This document shows, piece after piece, positions 17,185 through 25,995 of a DNA stretch of 64,000 nt. The stretch spans positions 744,001-808,000 of the forward strand of contig NZ_CP060395.1 in the NCBI RefSeq assembly GCF_015840335.1. The letters are read 5' to 3'. A program made the position numbers and the translations under genes. Each line of letters begins with the position of its first letter. The stretch's first letter is position 1. The notes under the pieces were generated by a model. It was not told the DNA's origin. It made no database searches and worked only from the letters and a program-made list of their open reading frames with translations. This stretch comes from Synechococcus sp. CBW1108. Its GTDB lineage: Bacteria; Cyanobacteriota; Cyanobacteriia; PCC-6307; Cyanobiaceae.

Positions 17185-19536
17185 ATGACCGTGACCGCCA
17201 GCAGCGGCAGCACCAGGGTTGCCGCCCAGCGCTACGACACCCTGCCGCTTTCCAGCGTTCGTCAGGCGGAGCAACAGGACCGCTTCCCCGACGGCGGGGA
17301 GCTTGAAACGCTGAAGGCGTTTTACCAGAGTGGCCAGCAGCGCTTAGAAGCTGCACGCCGCATCTCTAAAAACGCTGATTTCATCGTGGCCAAGGCGGCC
17401 AACCGGATCTTCTCCGGCGGCACGCCGCTCTCCTACCTCGACGCGCCGCTGAGCACCTCCGGCCCCAGCGCCAGCGACGCCACCCCCTTGGCCGCTGACC
17501 AGGCCGCCTTCCAGCGTTCGGTGCAGACCTTCGCCCAGGGCACCGGCAACTCCAGCGGCAACCTAATCACACGCTTACTCGAAAGCACAGGTGGCGACGC
17601 CGATGTAAGGGTTGTGCTGCCCACCGGCTTCAGCCCGATTGCCGTGGGCCGTTACGGCACCGATCGGATGCGCAAGTCGCTGCGCGACATGGGCTGGTTC
17701 CTCCGCTATGTGGGCTACGCCCTGGTGGCAGGAGACCCCAGCATCCTGGCCGTGAACACCCGCGGCCTGCGCGACATATTGGAGAAGGCTTGCTCCTTGG
17801 CGGCTACCAATGTGGCCCTGCAGGAAATGCGCGCCGCAGCCGCCGGCCTCTGCAAAGACAACCCCCAGGCACGCGAGCTGGTGATCCAGTACTTCAACGT
17901 GCTGCTCGCCGAACTGCAGGTGGCCACTCCAAGCACCCGGCAGCGCCTCGGCAGCCCTGAAAGTCAGGGCCTCCAACTGCCTGCCATTTATGCCCTAGCC
18001 GCTGACGGTAAGCAGCGCTTCATCATGCGGCCGCGCCTAAGTGGTGCCCAAAAGGCCGAAGTGATTCGGGCCGCCTACCGCCAGGTGTTCGAGCGCGACA
18101 TCGCCAAGGCCTACAGCCAGACGCCCTGCCCGGTCGAAGCCACCCAGGTGCGTCAGGGCCAGCTGTCGATGCGGGAATTCATTCGCTCCCTCGGCCACAG
18201 CAAGGAATATCGCCAGCAGTTTTTCGGCCGCTTCTCCAATAGCCGGGCGGTTGAGCTGGCCTTCCGCCACTTCCTCGGTCGCGGCATCAGCTCACGTGAG
18301 GAATTTACCCGCTACTTCGACATCGTCAGCGTCCAAGGCCTGAATGGCCTAGTGGATTCCCTGATCAACACCCAGGAATACGCCAGGGTGTTTGGCGAGG
18401 AAACCGTGCCCTATCTGCGCGATCTCGGTGAAGAAGCCCAGGAGAGTGCCGGCTGGGGATCAAACCGCAAGCTGTTCCGCTTCAGCGCTCCCTTTGAAGG
18501 TGCGCCCCAGTACGTCACCCTTTACGCCTCCTATCGCCAACCCTTCGCAGATCAGCATGTCTACGGCGGGGGTAACGATCCCCTGGCCCTCAACTACGGC
18601 GCGATTTTCCCTTCCGGCACCGCTTCGGTGGCCACCAGGCCCGCCCCCTATGGCTACGACAGCCGCCGCATCCTGATCGGCAATGGCCTGGCCCAGCCTG
18701 GCCAGATGGACAGCGTCCAGTTCCGCAAGGCCACTCCCCGCCGAGTGGGTCCCAAGGTTGTGCGGCTCCAGCAGATTGCAACCGGCGGCAGCTCCGTGCC
18801 CCGCCGCGGCGGCCAACCCAGCATTCGTGGCACTGAAGCCAGCACCCAGGCAGTTATTAATGCGGTCTATGTGCAAGTTTTAGGCACTGCTGGCTATGCC
18901 GGAGAGCGCAATAAAGTTGAGGAAATCAAGCTCGAGAACGGCGATATCAGCCTGCGAGAGTTTATCCGCCAGGTCGCCCGTTCCAAGGCCTTCCGCCGCC
19001 GGTATTGGAGCGGCCTTTACATCACCAAGGCCATCGAGGTGATCCATCGCCGGCTGCTAGGTCGCCCAACCTTCGGGCGATGGGAAATTGACGGCTACTT
19101 CGATACCGCAGCCCGCACCGGCTTCTATGGGGTAGTCGACGGGATTCTCAACAGCAGCGAATACAACGAAACCTATGGCGAAGACACAGTCCCCTACGAG
19201 CGTTTTGTCACCGCTACTGATCGAAATGCCCGCAAGGTGCCCGGCCTCAACCGCCCCTTCGACGCATCTTCCTATGCCAATGAATTTGCCCAGGACAAAC
19301 GTCCAAACGTGCCCGTTGATCAGACCATACGCACTACCGGGGATATAACCAATCGAAATTTGTCGGCGCGCCGGCAGATTGTCGTGGGGAGCTGGACAGC
19401 CCAGACCGTCGGAGGCGAAACCATGAAGGCATCTCAGCCCCAAGACAACTTCACCCCGGGACCAGGCAGCATCCGTCAAGCACCTGCACCGAGTCGCCGC
19501 TGGAAGCAGACCCCTATGTCCAGCAACGCCCTCTGA
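17185..19536 (+). CDS. apcE: phycobilisome core-membrane linker ApcE (LCM), two REP domains
   Basis: ApcE nucleates the allophycocyanin core, binds it to the thylakoid and acts as terminal emitter. The ATG at 17185 (MTVTASSGSTRVAAQRYDT) matches the family start. The 783-residue product has an alpha-APC-like domain (about 20-240) interrupted by the PB-loop (about 77-145) and the chromophore Cys203 in LEKACSLAATNVAL. REP linker 1 is at about 296-415 and REP linker 2 at about 556-676, ending DTVPYERFV. They are joined by an arm (415-553) with RRILIG and VGPKVVRLQQI. A tail of about 107 residues follows. Two REPs is fewer than the three of tricylindrical cores; a decayed REP lies just downstream (19709-19969). 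There is no terminator directly after the stop. Confidence 0.95.
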   Translation: MTVTASSGSTRVAAQRYDTLPLSSVRQAEQQDRFPDGGELETLKAFYQSGQQRLEAARRISKNADFIVAKAANRIFSGGTPLSYLDAPLSTSGPSASDATPLAADQAAFQRSVQTFAQGTGNSSGNLITRLLESTGGDADVRVVLPTGFSPIAVGRYGTDRMRKSLRDMGWFLRYVGYALVAGDPSILAVNTRGLRDILEKACSLAATNVALQEMRAAAAGLCKDNPQARELVIQYFNVLLAELQVATPSTRQRLGSPESQGLQLPAIYALAADGKQRFIMRPRLSGAQKAEVIRAAYRQVFERDIAKAYSQTPCPVEATQVRQGQLSMREFIRSLGHSKEYRQQFFGRFSNSRAVELAFRHFLGRGISSREEFTRYFDIVSVQGLNGLVDSLINTQEYARVFGEETVPYLRDLGEEAQESAGWGSNRKLFRFSAPFEGAPQYVTLYASYRQPFADQHVYGGGNDPLALNYGAIFPSGTASVATRPAPYGYDSRRILIGNGLAQPGQMDSVQFRKATPRRVGPKVVRLQQIATGGSSVPRRGGQPSIRGTEASTQAVINAVYVQVLGTAGYAGERNKVEEIKLENGDISLREFIRQVARSKAFRRRYWSGLYITKAIEVIHRRLLGRPTFGRWEIDGYFDTAARTGFYGVVDGILNSSEYNETYGEDTVPYERFVTATDRNARKVPGLNRPFDASSYANEFAQDKRPNVPVDQTIRTTGDITNRNLSARRQIVVGSWTAQTVGGETMKASQPQDNFTPGPGSIRQAPAPSRRWKQTPMSSNAL

Positions 19537-19708
19537 AGCCTCAGCACAGCCTGCCGCTGTGGAGCTGATAAACTGCTCGAAAGCACATAGGGTTTGTCAA
19601 CCGGCCAGGCGCCACCATGGTGAGCCAGATTCATACAGGATTACCCCAAGGGCAAAGCCGCCGCCAAAGCGTGGGGCGCCTTGCTTAGCCTGAACGCACC
19701 AGTAGTGA

Positions 19709-19969
19709 AACCCAGTGCAACAAGAGCTGGAAAGCGTCTACAAGTATCTGCTAAATAGAATCACTGTTGCTGAATAGCCCATAGGAAACATCTAATTCCA
19801 ATTACACAACCAGCAACTCACGGTGGAGGAGCTGGTTAGCAAAGTAGCTGGCAACGAACATTTCCAACGACGCCTGAACCGCATGGCACCCCTACGCACT
19901 GCTTCATCGGACTATCTCGCCCTGCTCGGTCGAGCTCCCCAACTCGATGAGGTGAGCGCATTCCCGTGA
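19709..19969 (+). pseudogene. apcE (remnant): decayed phycobilisome linker (REP) domain, probable third REP of ApcE
   Basis: Read in one frame, this stretch gives ELESVYKYLLNR, then QLTVEELVSKVAGNEHF, RRLNRMAPLRTASSDYLALLGR and APQLDEVSAF. These are the ordered blocks of a PBS_linker_poly (REP) domain: helix with Y..LLNR, 'lrng.ltv.efv..va.s..f', then 'r....l...lLGRa....E'. The frame contains TAG at 19775 and TAA at 19793 and ends at TGA 19967, so only about 70% of a domain remains and it cannot be expressed whole. It is in a different frame from apcE. Its position directly after apcE, which has two REPs and a long tail, suggests it is the lost third REP. It might instead be a fragment of another linker gene. 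Confidence 0.72.
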
Positions 19970-20012
19970 TCACGGTGATCCGCACCCGAAGATTGCGTTC
20001 CTAGCCCAAAAA

Positions 20013-20208
20013 CCCCTCCCGGAGACACTTCAGGCGAAGGAGGGGGATGATTCATGACAACAATTGTCGCAAAAGTTGAGCCGAAAGTCGAAACAAGTGG
20101 GGCGGTTAGCGGAGCAAAATGATGAATAATTGCTACGCCAAGCCGCTGTCGCCAAAATTGAACAAAGCCATTGCGCCGCAGCGGGTTCTCCTAACACAAG
20201 CGCCGTGA
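20013..20208 (+). promoter_or_regulatory. apcA leader: hairpin over a strong RBS plus two chained mini-ORFs
   Basis: CCCCTCC (20013-20019) can pair with GGAGGGG (20039-20045). The right arm overlaps an AAGGAGGGGG purine run that is an ideal Shine-Dalgarno for the ATG at 20054. That ATG opens a 22-codon frame ending at TGA 20120-20122, which overlaps (ATGA) the ATG at 20119 of a 29-codon frame ending at 20208. Neither peptide resembles a known protein. On the minus strand the same stem is followed by TTTTT, so it may simply be a minus-strand terminator. Leader function is inference. Confidence 0.3.
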
Positions 20209-20345
20209 AGAACTGTTACCGCCAAGGGGGCGGTGATTGGGCTTTGCCGCAGAATGATTAGGTGATCGGCGCAAGTCGATCCATTCCCTTACCCACCGGA
20301 TATCGGTCTCCTTCAAGGCGGCCGCTTGTTTCGAGGCAGAACTGC

Positions 20346-20831
20346 ATGAGCATCGTCTCCAACTCGATCATCAACGCGGATGCGGAAGCCCGCTATCTCA
20401 GCCCTGGTGAACTCGACCAGATCAAGTCCTTCGTGGCCGCTGGTCAACGTCGTATTCGGGTCGCCCAGGTTCTAGGCGAAAGCCGCGAGCGCATCGTCAA
20501 AACCGCTGGTGGCGCGCTGTTTCAGCGGCGTCCCGACGTGATTTCTCCCGGCGGAAACGCGTACGGCGAGGAGATGACCGCTTCGTGTCTTCGCGACATG
20601 GACTACTACCTGCGCTTGGTGACCTACGGGATTATCGCCGGCGATGTAACACCCATCGAAGAGGTTGGAATCATCGGAGCGAAGGAGATGTATCGCTCGC
20701 TCGGGACTCCCCTCGATGCCATGGCGGAATCCGTGCGTGAAATGAAGTCGGCTGCCATGGGCCTACTCACCGGCTCTGACGCCGAGGAAGCTGGCTTCTA
20801 CTTCGACTACGTCATTGGCGCCCTCTCCTAA
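20346..20831 (+). CDS. apcA: allophycocyanin alpha subunit
   Basis: The 161-residue phycobiliprotein binds one phycocyanobilin and assembles with ApcB into the APC trimers of the phycobilisome core. The ATG at 20346 ([20 protein letters not shown]) is the canonical start. The chromophore Cys is residue 81 in [20 protein letters not shown], and [21 protein letters not shown] is a typical APC-alpha block. The length is exactly that of the family. It lies 42 bases before apcB; a purine-rich GAGGCA precedes the start. It is expected to be highly expressed. Confidence 0.98.
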   Translation: MSIVSNSIINADAEARYLSPGELDQIKSFVAAGQRRIRVAQVLGESRERIVKTAGGALFQRRPDVISPGGNAYGEEMTASCLRDMDYYLRLVTYGIIAGDVTPIEEVGIIGAKEMYRSLGTPLDAMAESVREMKSAAMGLLTGSDAEEAGFYFDYVIGALS

Positions 20832-20873
20832 GACAGCGTTCTTTTACTACTCCCCGCCACCAAAGCTGGATTC

Positions 20874-21362
20874 ATGCAAGACGCCATCACGAACGTAATT
20901 AATCAGGCCGACGTTCAGGGCCTGTACCTGGACGACTCGGCTATGGGCCGCTTAGAGCAGTACTTCACCAGTGGTGAACTGCGCGTTCGCGCCGCTGCCA
21001 CCATCAGCTCGAATGGTTCAGCAATCATCAGAGAGGCCGTGGCCAAGTCGCTGCTCTATTCGGACATCACCCGTCCGGGCGGCAACATGTATACAACCCG
21101 TCGCTATGCAGCCTGCATCCGCGACCTGGACTACTACCTGCGCTACGCCACCTACGCCATGCTGGCCGGTGACACCTCGATCCTGGACGAGCGGGTGCTC
21201 AATGGTCTCAAGGAAACCTACAACTCCCTAGGCGTGCCCATCGGCGCCACGGTCCAGTCGATCCAGGCCATGAAGGAGACCACCGCTTCCCTGGTGGGTC
21301 CGGATGCCGGTCGGGAAATGGCCGTTTATTTTGATTACATCTGCTCCGGCCTGGGCAACTGA
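20874..21362 (+). CDS. apcB: allophycocyanin beta subunit
   Basis: The 162-residue partner of ApcA. The start [20 protein letters not shown] is characteristic. Chromophore Cys81 is in [20 protein letters not shown]. Asn71 in [10 protein letters not shown] is the site that is N-methylated in most beta subunits. It ends in [13 protein letters not shown], the usual beta C-terminus. It sits between apcA and apcC in one transcript ended by the terminator at 21633-21656. Confidence 0.98.
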   Translation: MQDAITNVINQADVQGLYLDDSAMGRLEQYFTSGELRVRAAATISSNGSAIIREAVAKSLLYSDITRPGGNMYTTRRYAACIRDLDYYLRYATYAMLAGDTSILDERVLNGLKETYNSLGVPIGATVQSIQAMKETTASLVGPDAGREMAVYFDYICSGLGN

Positions 21363-21395
21363 TCCCTGCCAGCGGCACACCCGAGGATCATCTCC

Positions 21396-21596
21396 ATGCG
21401 TCTGTTCAAGATCACGGCCTGCATCCCCAGCCCGGAAAAGAGCCGCACCCAGCGTGAGCTTCAGAACACCTATTTCACCAAATGGGTGCCCTACGACAGC
21501 TGGTTTGCTGAACAGCAGCGAATCATGAAGCAGGGCGGCAAGATTCTCAAGGTGGAACTGGCCACGGGCCGCCGCCAACAAAACGTCGGCAACTGA
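21396..21596 (+). CDS. apcC: phycobilisome small core linker LC7.8
   Basis: The 66-residue CpcD-like-domain linker caps APC trimers inside the core cylinders. MRLFKITACIPSPEKSRTQR, then ELQNTYFTKWVPYDSW and GGKILKVELATGR give the full small beta-alpha fold of the family at normal length. It follows apcB by 33 bases and is the last gene before the terminator. Confidence 0.97.
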   Translation: MRLFKITACIPSPEKSRTQRELQNTYFTKWVPYDSWFAEQQRIMKQGGKILKVELATGRRQQNVGN

Positions 21597-21632
21597 GCTC
21601 CCGGCCAGGCCGAATCCCCTTAGCAACCCAGA

Positions 21633-21656
21633 GCCCGGCCCAGGCCGGGCTTTTTT
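21633..21656 (+). terminator. Rho-independent terminator of the apcABC transcript
   Basis: GCCCGGC (21633-21639), a CCAG loop and GCCGGGC (21644-21650) form a 7-bp all-GC stem that is followed at once by six T residues. It lies 36 bases after the apcC stop, on the same strand. It is the clearest intrinsic terminator in the window. Confidence 0.92.
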
Positions 21657-21768
21657 ATGGGCCATTTTTGGTTAACCATTCCCCACCGGAGGCTCGACAA
21701 CCACCCCTGGTGCACGGCTGAATGGGGCCTCGTGATGGCGTTTTCCAAGCCATCCCCACCTTCAGCCA

Positions 21769-22977
21769 TTGGCTCGAACCGCAACCCGCCGTCGCAACAG
21801 CGAACCGCCCCCCCGTTCCAAAAAAGCTTGGGGCCTGTTGCCCTTGCCATGGGAGCAGTGGCCCGCAGAAGCGCGCCTGCTGCTGGCGATGGTGGGCCTG
21901 TGGAGCGGAATCGGCCTGCTGGTGCTCACCTCGGCCAGTTGGTGGGTCGCCGAACGGGAAATGGGGGATGGAGCCTTCTATCTCAAGCGGCAGCTGATCT
22001 GGATGGTGGCCAGCTGGGGGTTGCTCTGGCTGGGCCTGAGCACCAGCCTGCGGCGTTGGTTGCATCTGGCTCCCCTGGGCCTGTGGGGCGGCATCCTGCT
22101 GATCGCGGCCACCCTTGTGATGGGCAGCACCGTCAACGGTGCCAGCCGCTGGCTGGTGATCGGGCCGGTTCAGCTCCAACCATCGGAATTGGTCAAGCCC
22201 TTCCTGGTGCTGCAAGGGGCCGCCCTGTTTGCCCACTGGAAACGCATCGGCATCGACCAGAAACTGCTGTGGCTAGGGGTGTTTGGGGCCCTGATCCTGC
22301 TGATCCTCAAGCAGCCCAACCTCAGCACAGCCGCCCTTTCCGGCTTGCTGCTCTGGCTGATGGCCATGGCCGCCGGCCTCTCGATGCCCCTGCTGCTGGG
22401 CGCGGCCGGAGCTGGGGGGCTGCTCGGCATGGGCAGCATCATGCTCAACGAATACCAGCGCATCAGGGTGGTGTCTTTCCTCAATCCCTGGAGTGACGCC
22501 CAGGGGGATGGCTACCAGCTGGTGCAGAGCCTGTTGGCAATCGGCTCGGGAGGCTTGTTGGGGGAAGGGTTTGGCCTTTCCACCCAGAAGCTGCAATATC
22601 TGCCGATTCAGAGCACCGACTTCATTTTCGCGGTGTTTGCCGAGGAGTTTGGCTTTGTGGGCTCGGTGGGGTTGCTGCTGTTTTTGATGCTGTTTGGCTT
22701 CGTGGGGCTGCGGGTCGCCCTGAGCTGCCGCAGCAACCAGCAGCGGCTGATCGCCATTGGCTGCACCACCCTGCTGCTGGGCCAGTCGATCCTGAATATC
22801 GCCGTGGCCAGCGGCGCCATGCCGACCACAGGCCTGCCCCTGCCCCTGATCAGTTACGGCGGCAATTCCCTGATGGCCAGCCTGCTGGTCTGCGGCTTGC
22901 TGATCCGTTGCTCCCTGGAAGCCGGTGGCCTGGCCCCTACTCCCCGCCGCCGCCGCCGCACAGCACCTGCCCGATAG
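21769..22977 (+). CDS. ftsW: SEDS-family cell-division glycosyltransferase (FtsW-like)
   Basis: The 402-residue integral membrane protein has about ten hydrophobic segments and both SEDS landmarks: GSTVNGASRWLVIG with LQPSELVKPFLVL, and the C-terminal PLPLISYGGNSLMASLL. FtsW polymerises lipid II into septal peptidoglycan with its partner penicillin-binding protein; RodA does this for side walls. The GNSL ending and lone position (no ftsQ/mur genes) favour FtsW by cyanobacterial convention, but RodA cannot be fully excluded. No ATG fits: the frame opens with TTG at 21769, and the N-terminus (ARTATRRR) is basic and cytoplasmic. The C-terminal RRRRRTAPAR tail is also basic. Confidence 0.87.
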   Translation: MARTATRRRNSEPPPRSKKAWGLLPLPWEQWPAEARLLLAMVGLWSGIGLLVLTSASWWVAEREMGDGAFYLKRQLIWMVASWGLLWLGLSTSLRRWLHLAPLGLWGGILLIAATLVMGSTVNGASRWLVIGPVQLQPSELVKPFLVLQGAALFAHWKRIGIDQKLLWLGVFGALILLILKQPNLSTAALSGLLLWLMAMAAGLSMPLLLGAAGAGGLLGMGSIMLNEYQRIRVVSFLNPWSDAQGDGYQLVQSLLAIGSGGLLGEGFGLSTQKLQYLPIQSTDFIFAVFAEEFGFVGSVGLLLFLMLFGFVGLRVALSCRSNQQRLIAIGCTTLLLGQSILNIAVASGAMPTTGLPLPLISYGGNSLMASLLVCGLLIRCSLEAGGLAPTPRRRRRTAPAR

Positions 22978-22986
22978 GCTGGGTCC

Positions 22987-23730
22987 ATGATCAGCCTTGG
23001 GCCCCAATTGGCCGACTGGGCCCGCACTAGCGAGGCCCTGCTGCAGCACTCCCTAGCCAGCCCCACCCCGAGCACCGTGGCTGTGGTTTTTGCCGGGGGT
23101 CTGCTCACCAGCCTGGGCCCCTGTTCCCTCTCGCTGCTGCCGGTGACCCTGGCCTACCTGGCCGGCTTCAGCGGCCCTGCCGGCAGCCAGGAACTGGAGC
23201 GCCAGGCCCCCTGGAAGCGCAGCCTCAGCTTTGCCGCTGGCATCGTGGCAGCCCTGGTGCTGCTCGGCCTGGTGAGCGGCTTCCTGGGCCGCATCTACGG
23301 CCAGATTCCCGGGCTCGTACCCATCGTGGTGGCCCTGCTGGCCCTGCTGATGGGCCTCAATCTGCTGGGCCTGCTCAGGCTGCCTCTGCCCGCGGGGCCC
23401 GATCCTGAGATTTGGCGCCGCAAAGTGCCTGCCCCGCTGGCACCTCTGGCCGCTGGCCTGGCCTTCGGCCTGGCCGCAACCCCCTGCACCACCCCCGTGC
23501 TGGCAGTGCTGCTGGCCTGGATGGCCCAGAACGGCAAACCCCTGGTTGGGATGCTGCTGCTCAGCAGCTTTGGCGCCGGCCAGGTGGTGCCGCTGCTGCT
23601 GGCCGGCACCGCCGCCGCCAGCCTGCCCGGCCTGCTCAGCCTGCGCCGCGTCGGCCAATGGGTGCCCCCGATCAGCGGGGTGGTGCTGGTCACCACCGGG
23701 GCCGTCACCCTGGTGGCCAACTGGAGATGA
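22987..23730 (+). CDS. ccdA: cytochrome c biogenesis protein CcdA
   Basis: The 247-residue membrane protein has six predicted helices. It has the two redox cysteines of the CcdA/DsbD core, [18 protein letters not shown] and [16 protein letters not shown], in the Pro-Cys contexts expected. CcdA carries reducing equivalents across the thylakoid membrane so that the CXXCH haem sites of c-type cytochromes stay reduced. It follows ftsW by 9 bases and overlaps ccs1 by four (ATGA), so the two System II maturation genes are coupled. Confidence 0.93.
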   Translation: MISLGPQLADWARTSEALLQHSLASPTPSTVAVVFAGGLLTSLGPCSLSLLPVTLAYLAGFSGPAGSQELERQAPWKRSLSFAAGIVAALVLLGLVSGFLGRIYGQIPGLVPIVVALLALLMGLNLLGLLRLPLPAGPDPEIWRRKVPAPLAPLAAGLAFGLAATPCTTPVLAVLLAWMAQNGKPLVGMLLLSSFGAGQVVPLLLAGTAAASLPGLLSLRRVGQWVPPISGVVLVTTGAVTLVANWR

Positions 23731-25022
23731 AGGCCCTCCCCCGGCTGGTGGCCCTGATCTCCGATCTGCGCCTGGCGATCGTGCTGCTGCTGGTGATAGC
23801 CATCGCCAGCGGCGTGGGCACAGCCATCCCCCAGCGGGAAACGGCGGAGTTTTACCATCGGCTCTACGACCCCCAGCCCTGGCTTGGCCTGCTACCTGGC
23901 GAAGGGGTACTGGCCCTGCAGCTCGACCACATCTATTCCAGCGGCTGGTTTCTGGGATTACTGGCCTGGCTGGCCCTGGCCTTGCTGCTGTGCAGCTGGC
24001 GGCGCCAATGGCCCGCCCTGCGGGCATCGCTGCGCTGGATTGACTACCGCAAGCCGCGCCAACTCAGCAAGCTGAGCCTGGCCGAAAGCCTCGCCACCGA
24101 CCAGCCCGGAGCAAGCCTTGAAAAGTTGGCCCAACTGCTGCAGGGCAAGGGCTGGCAGATCCGCCGCCAGGGGGATCGCCTGGCGGCTCGCAAGGGGCTG
24201 CTGGGCAAGGTTGGCCCCCTGCTGGTACACGCCGGCATGGTGGTGCTGATGCTGGGGGCCGCCTGGGGGGCCGTGGCAGGCCAGCGTGCCGAGCAATACC
24301 TGGCCCCCGGCCGCAGCCTGGAGCTGATGGATAGCCGGGGCAGCAGCAAGCTCACCCTCGCCCTCGACAACTTCTCCATCCAGCGCGATCCGGCCGGCCG
24401 GCCAGAGCAATTCACCTCCCAGCTGCGCATCCTCGAAGGCGATGGCAGCGGCGGCAGCCTGCTGAAACAGGCCCAGATCAGCGTGAACCACCCCCTGCGC
24501 TTCCAAGGGGTGACCCTCTACCAGGCCGACTGGGCCCTGGCGGCAATCAGCCTGCAGCTGGGCAGGAGTCCGCTGCTGCAGTTGCCCCTGCAGAGCTTCC
24601 CCCAGCTGGGCGAGCAGGTGTGGGGACTCGTGCTGCCGACCCGCCCCGATGGCAGTGAGCCTGTGCTCCTCAGCCTGGGCAGTGAGCAGGGACCGGTGGA
24701 GGTGTACGGCGCCGACGGCAGCCCCTTGGGCCAGATCAGCCCCGGCGGCGAAGCGTTGGAGGTCAAGGGTCTACCCATCCGGGTGGCGAGCGTGCTGCCC
24801 GCCAGTGGCATCCTTTTGAAACGAGATCCAGGGGTGCCGCTCGTCTACGCAGGCTTCGCGATCGCCCTAGCCGGCGGGGGGCTCAGCCTGGTGGCAACCC
24901 GCCAACTCTGGGCGATCGCCGAAGAAGGGCCTGGCCCGGGCCAGCTGCATGTGGCGGGCCTTTGCAACCGCAACCTCACCGGCTTTGCCGCCGAATTGCC
25001 CCAGCTGCTCAGCCAGCTTTAA
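23727..25022 (+). CDS. ccs1: cytochrome c biogenesis protein Ccs1/CcsB (ResB family)
   Basis: The 431-residue protein belongs to the System II haem-attachment complex together with CcsA. The N-terminus ([27 protein letters not shown]) is the first ResB helix. Further helices are at about 72-92 and 165-190 ([20 protein letters not shown]). A large lumenal domain with [19 protein letters not shown] follows, and a final helix is near 375-395 ([18 protein letters not shown]). The ATG at 23727 overlaps the ccdA stop. Its TAA and the TAA of convergent queF overlap as TTAA. Confidence 0.92.
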   Translation: MKALPRLVALISDLRLAIVLLLVIAIASGVGTAIPQRETAEFYHRLYDPQPWLGLLPGEGVLALQLDHIYSSGWFLGLLAWLALALLLCSWRRQWPALRASLRWIDYRKPRQLSKLSLAESLATDQPGASLEKLAQLLQGKGWQIRRQGDRLAARKGLLGKVGPLLVHAGMVVLMLGAAWGAVAGQRAEQYLAPGRSLELMDSRGSSKLTLALDNFSIQRDPAGRPEQFTSQLRILEGDGSGGSLLKQAQISVNHPLRFQGVTLYQADWALAAISLQLGRSPLLQLPLQSFPQLGEQVWGLVLPTRPDGSEPVLLSLGSEQGPVEVYGADGSPLGQISPGGEALEVKGLPIRVASVLPASGILLKRDPGVPLVYAGFAIALAGGGLSLVATRQLWAIAEEGPGPGQLHVAGLCNRNLTGFAAELPQLLSQL

Positions 25023-25438
25023 CAGGCAAGCCGGCTGCCGTGGCTCACCCGCACCACGGTGTGCACGTTGCCGCGGGGATGGAAGTCTGCCTCCAGCTGC
25101 ATCCACTGGGGCTCGGTAGCAGCCACAAGATCATCGAGGATGCGGTTTGTGACCTCTTCGTGGGAGATGGCCCGGTCGCGGTAGCTGTTTACGTAGAGCT
25201 TGATCGCCTTGAGCTCTACCACCCTGGGGCCAGGCTGGTAGATCAGGCGCAGCACCGCAAAATCCGGGTAGCCCGAAAAAGGGCACTTGCAGGTGAATTC
25301 CGGCAGCTCAATGGAGATCTCGTAGGCCCGGCCCGGCCGGGGGTTGTCAAAACAGATCAGCTCCGCCTCGGCGATGGCCCGCTCGCCATAGGCGGGGGTG
25401 AGGGTGCGATCGGAAACGGCAGCAGGGCTGGAAGACAT
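25019..25438 (-). CDS. queF: 7-cyano-7-deazaguanine (preQ0) reductase
   Basis: The 139-residue unimodal QueF reduces the nitrile of preQ0 to preQ1 with NADPH in queuosine biosynthesis. The catalytic Cys is in [16 protein letters not shown], and the QueF motif appears as [29 protein letters not shown] matches the conserved helix with its Glu. The ATG at 25438 gives the family length; an upstream start at 25618 would add 60 unrelated residues over the glnB promoter. The gene is divergent from glnB. Confidence 0.94.
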   Translation of the reverse strand: MSSSPAAVSDRTLTPAYGERAIAEAELICFDNPRPGRAYEISIELPEFTCKCPFSGYPDFAVLRLIYQPGPRVVELKAIKLYVNSYRDRAISHEEVTNRILDDLVAATEPQWMQLEADFHPRGNVHTVVRVSHGSRLAC

Positions 25439-25523
25439 GGAAAGGCGATAGGGCCCGGCCAGAAACCGGCTGAAGGCCAATCCTAGGAACGGGCCCAGAC
25501 CTGCCTGCCAGTTGTGCTGGCCG

Positions 25524-25968
<445 letters not shown>

Positions 25969-25995
25969 GCCTGAGCCCCGGGGTCAGCTCTGGGG

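Larger units (their letters stand above)
19537..20345. other. 809-base apcE-apcA intergenic region, AT-richer than surroundings
   Basis: No intact gene longer than about 30 codons is visible. The first part (about 19600-19700) has an open stretch reading GLPQGQSRRQSVGRLA that may be ApcE arm sequence. This is followed by the decayed REP domain, then a region with a 7-bp GC-rich stem and mini-ORFs leading to apcA. The base composition is more AT-rich than the neighbouring genes, as expected for sequence no longer under coding selection. The apcA promoter should lie here, but I could not place -35/-10 boxes with confidence. Confidence 0.6.

Noticed and set aside
19537-19969. An expressed new linker gene between apcE and apcA
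   Set aside because: The recognisable REP blocks are interrupted by TAG and TAA in frame and have no start codon with a ribosome site, so decay is the better reading.
23053-24027. A 324-codon open frame on the minus strand
   Set aside because: It is opposite ccdA and ccs1, and is Gly/Gln/Ala-rich with no conserved motif.
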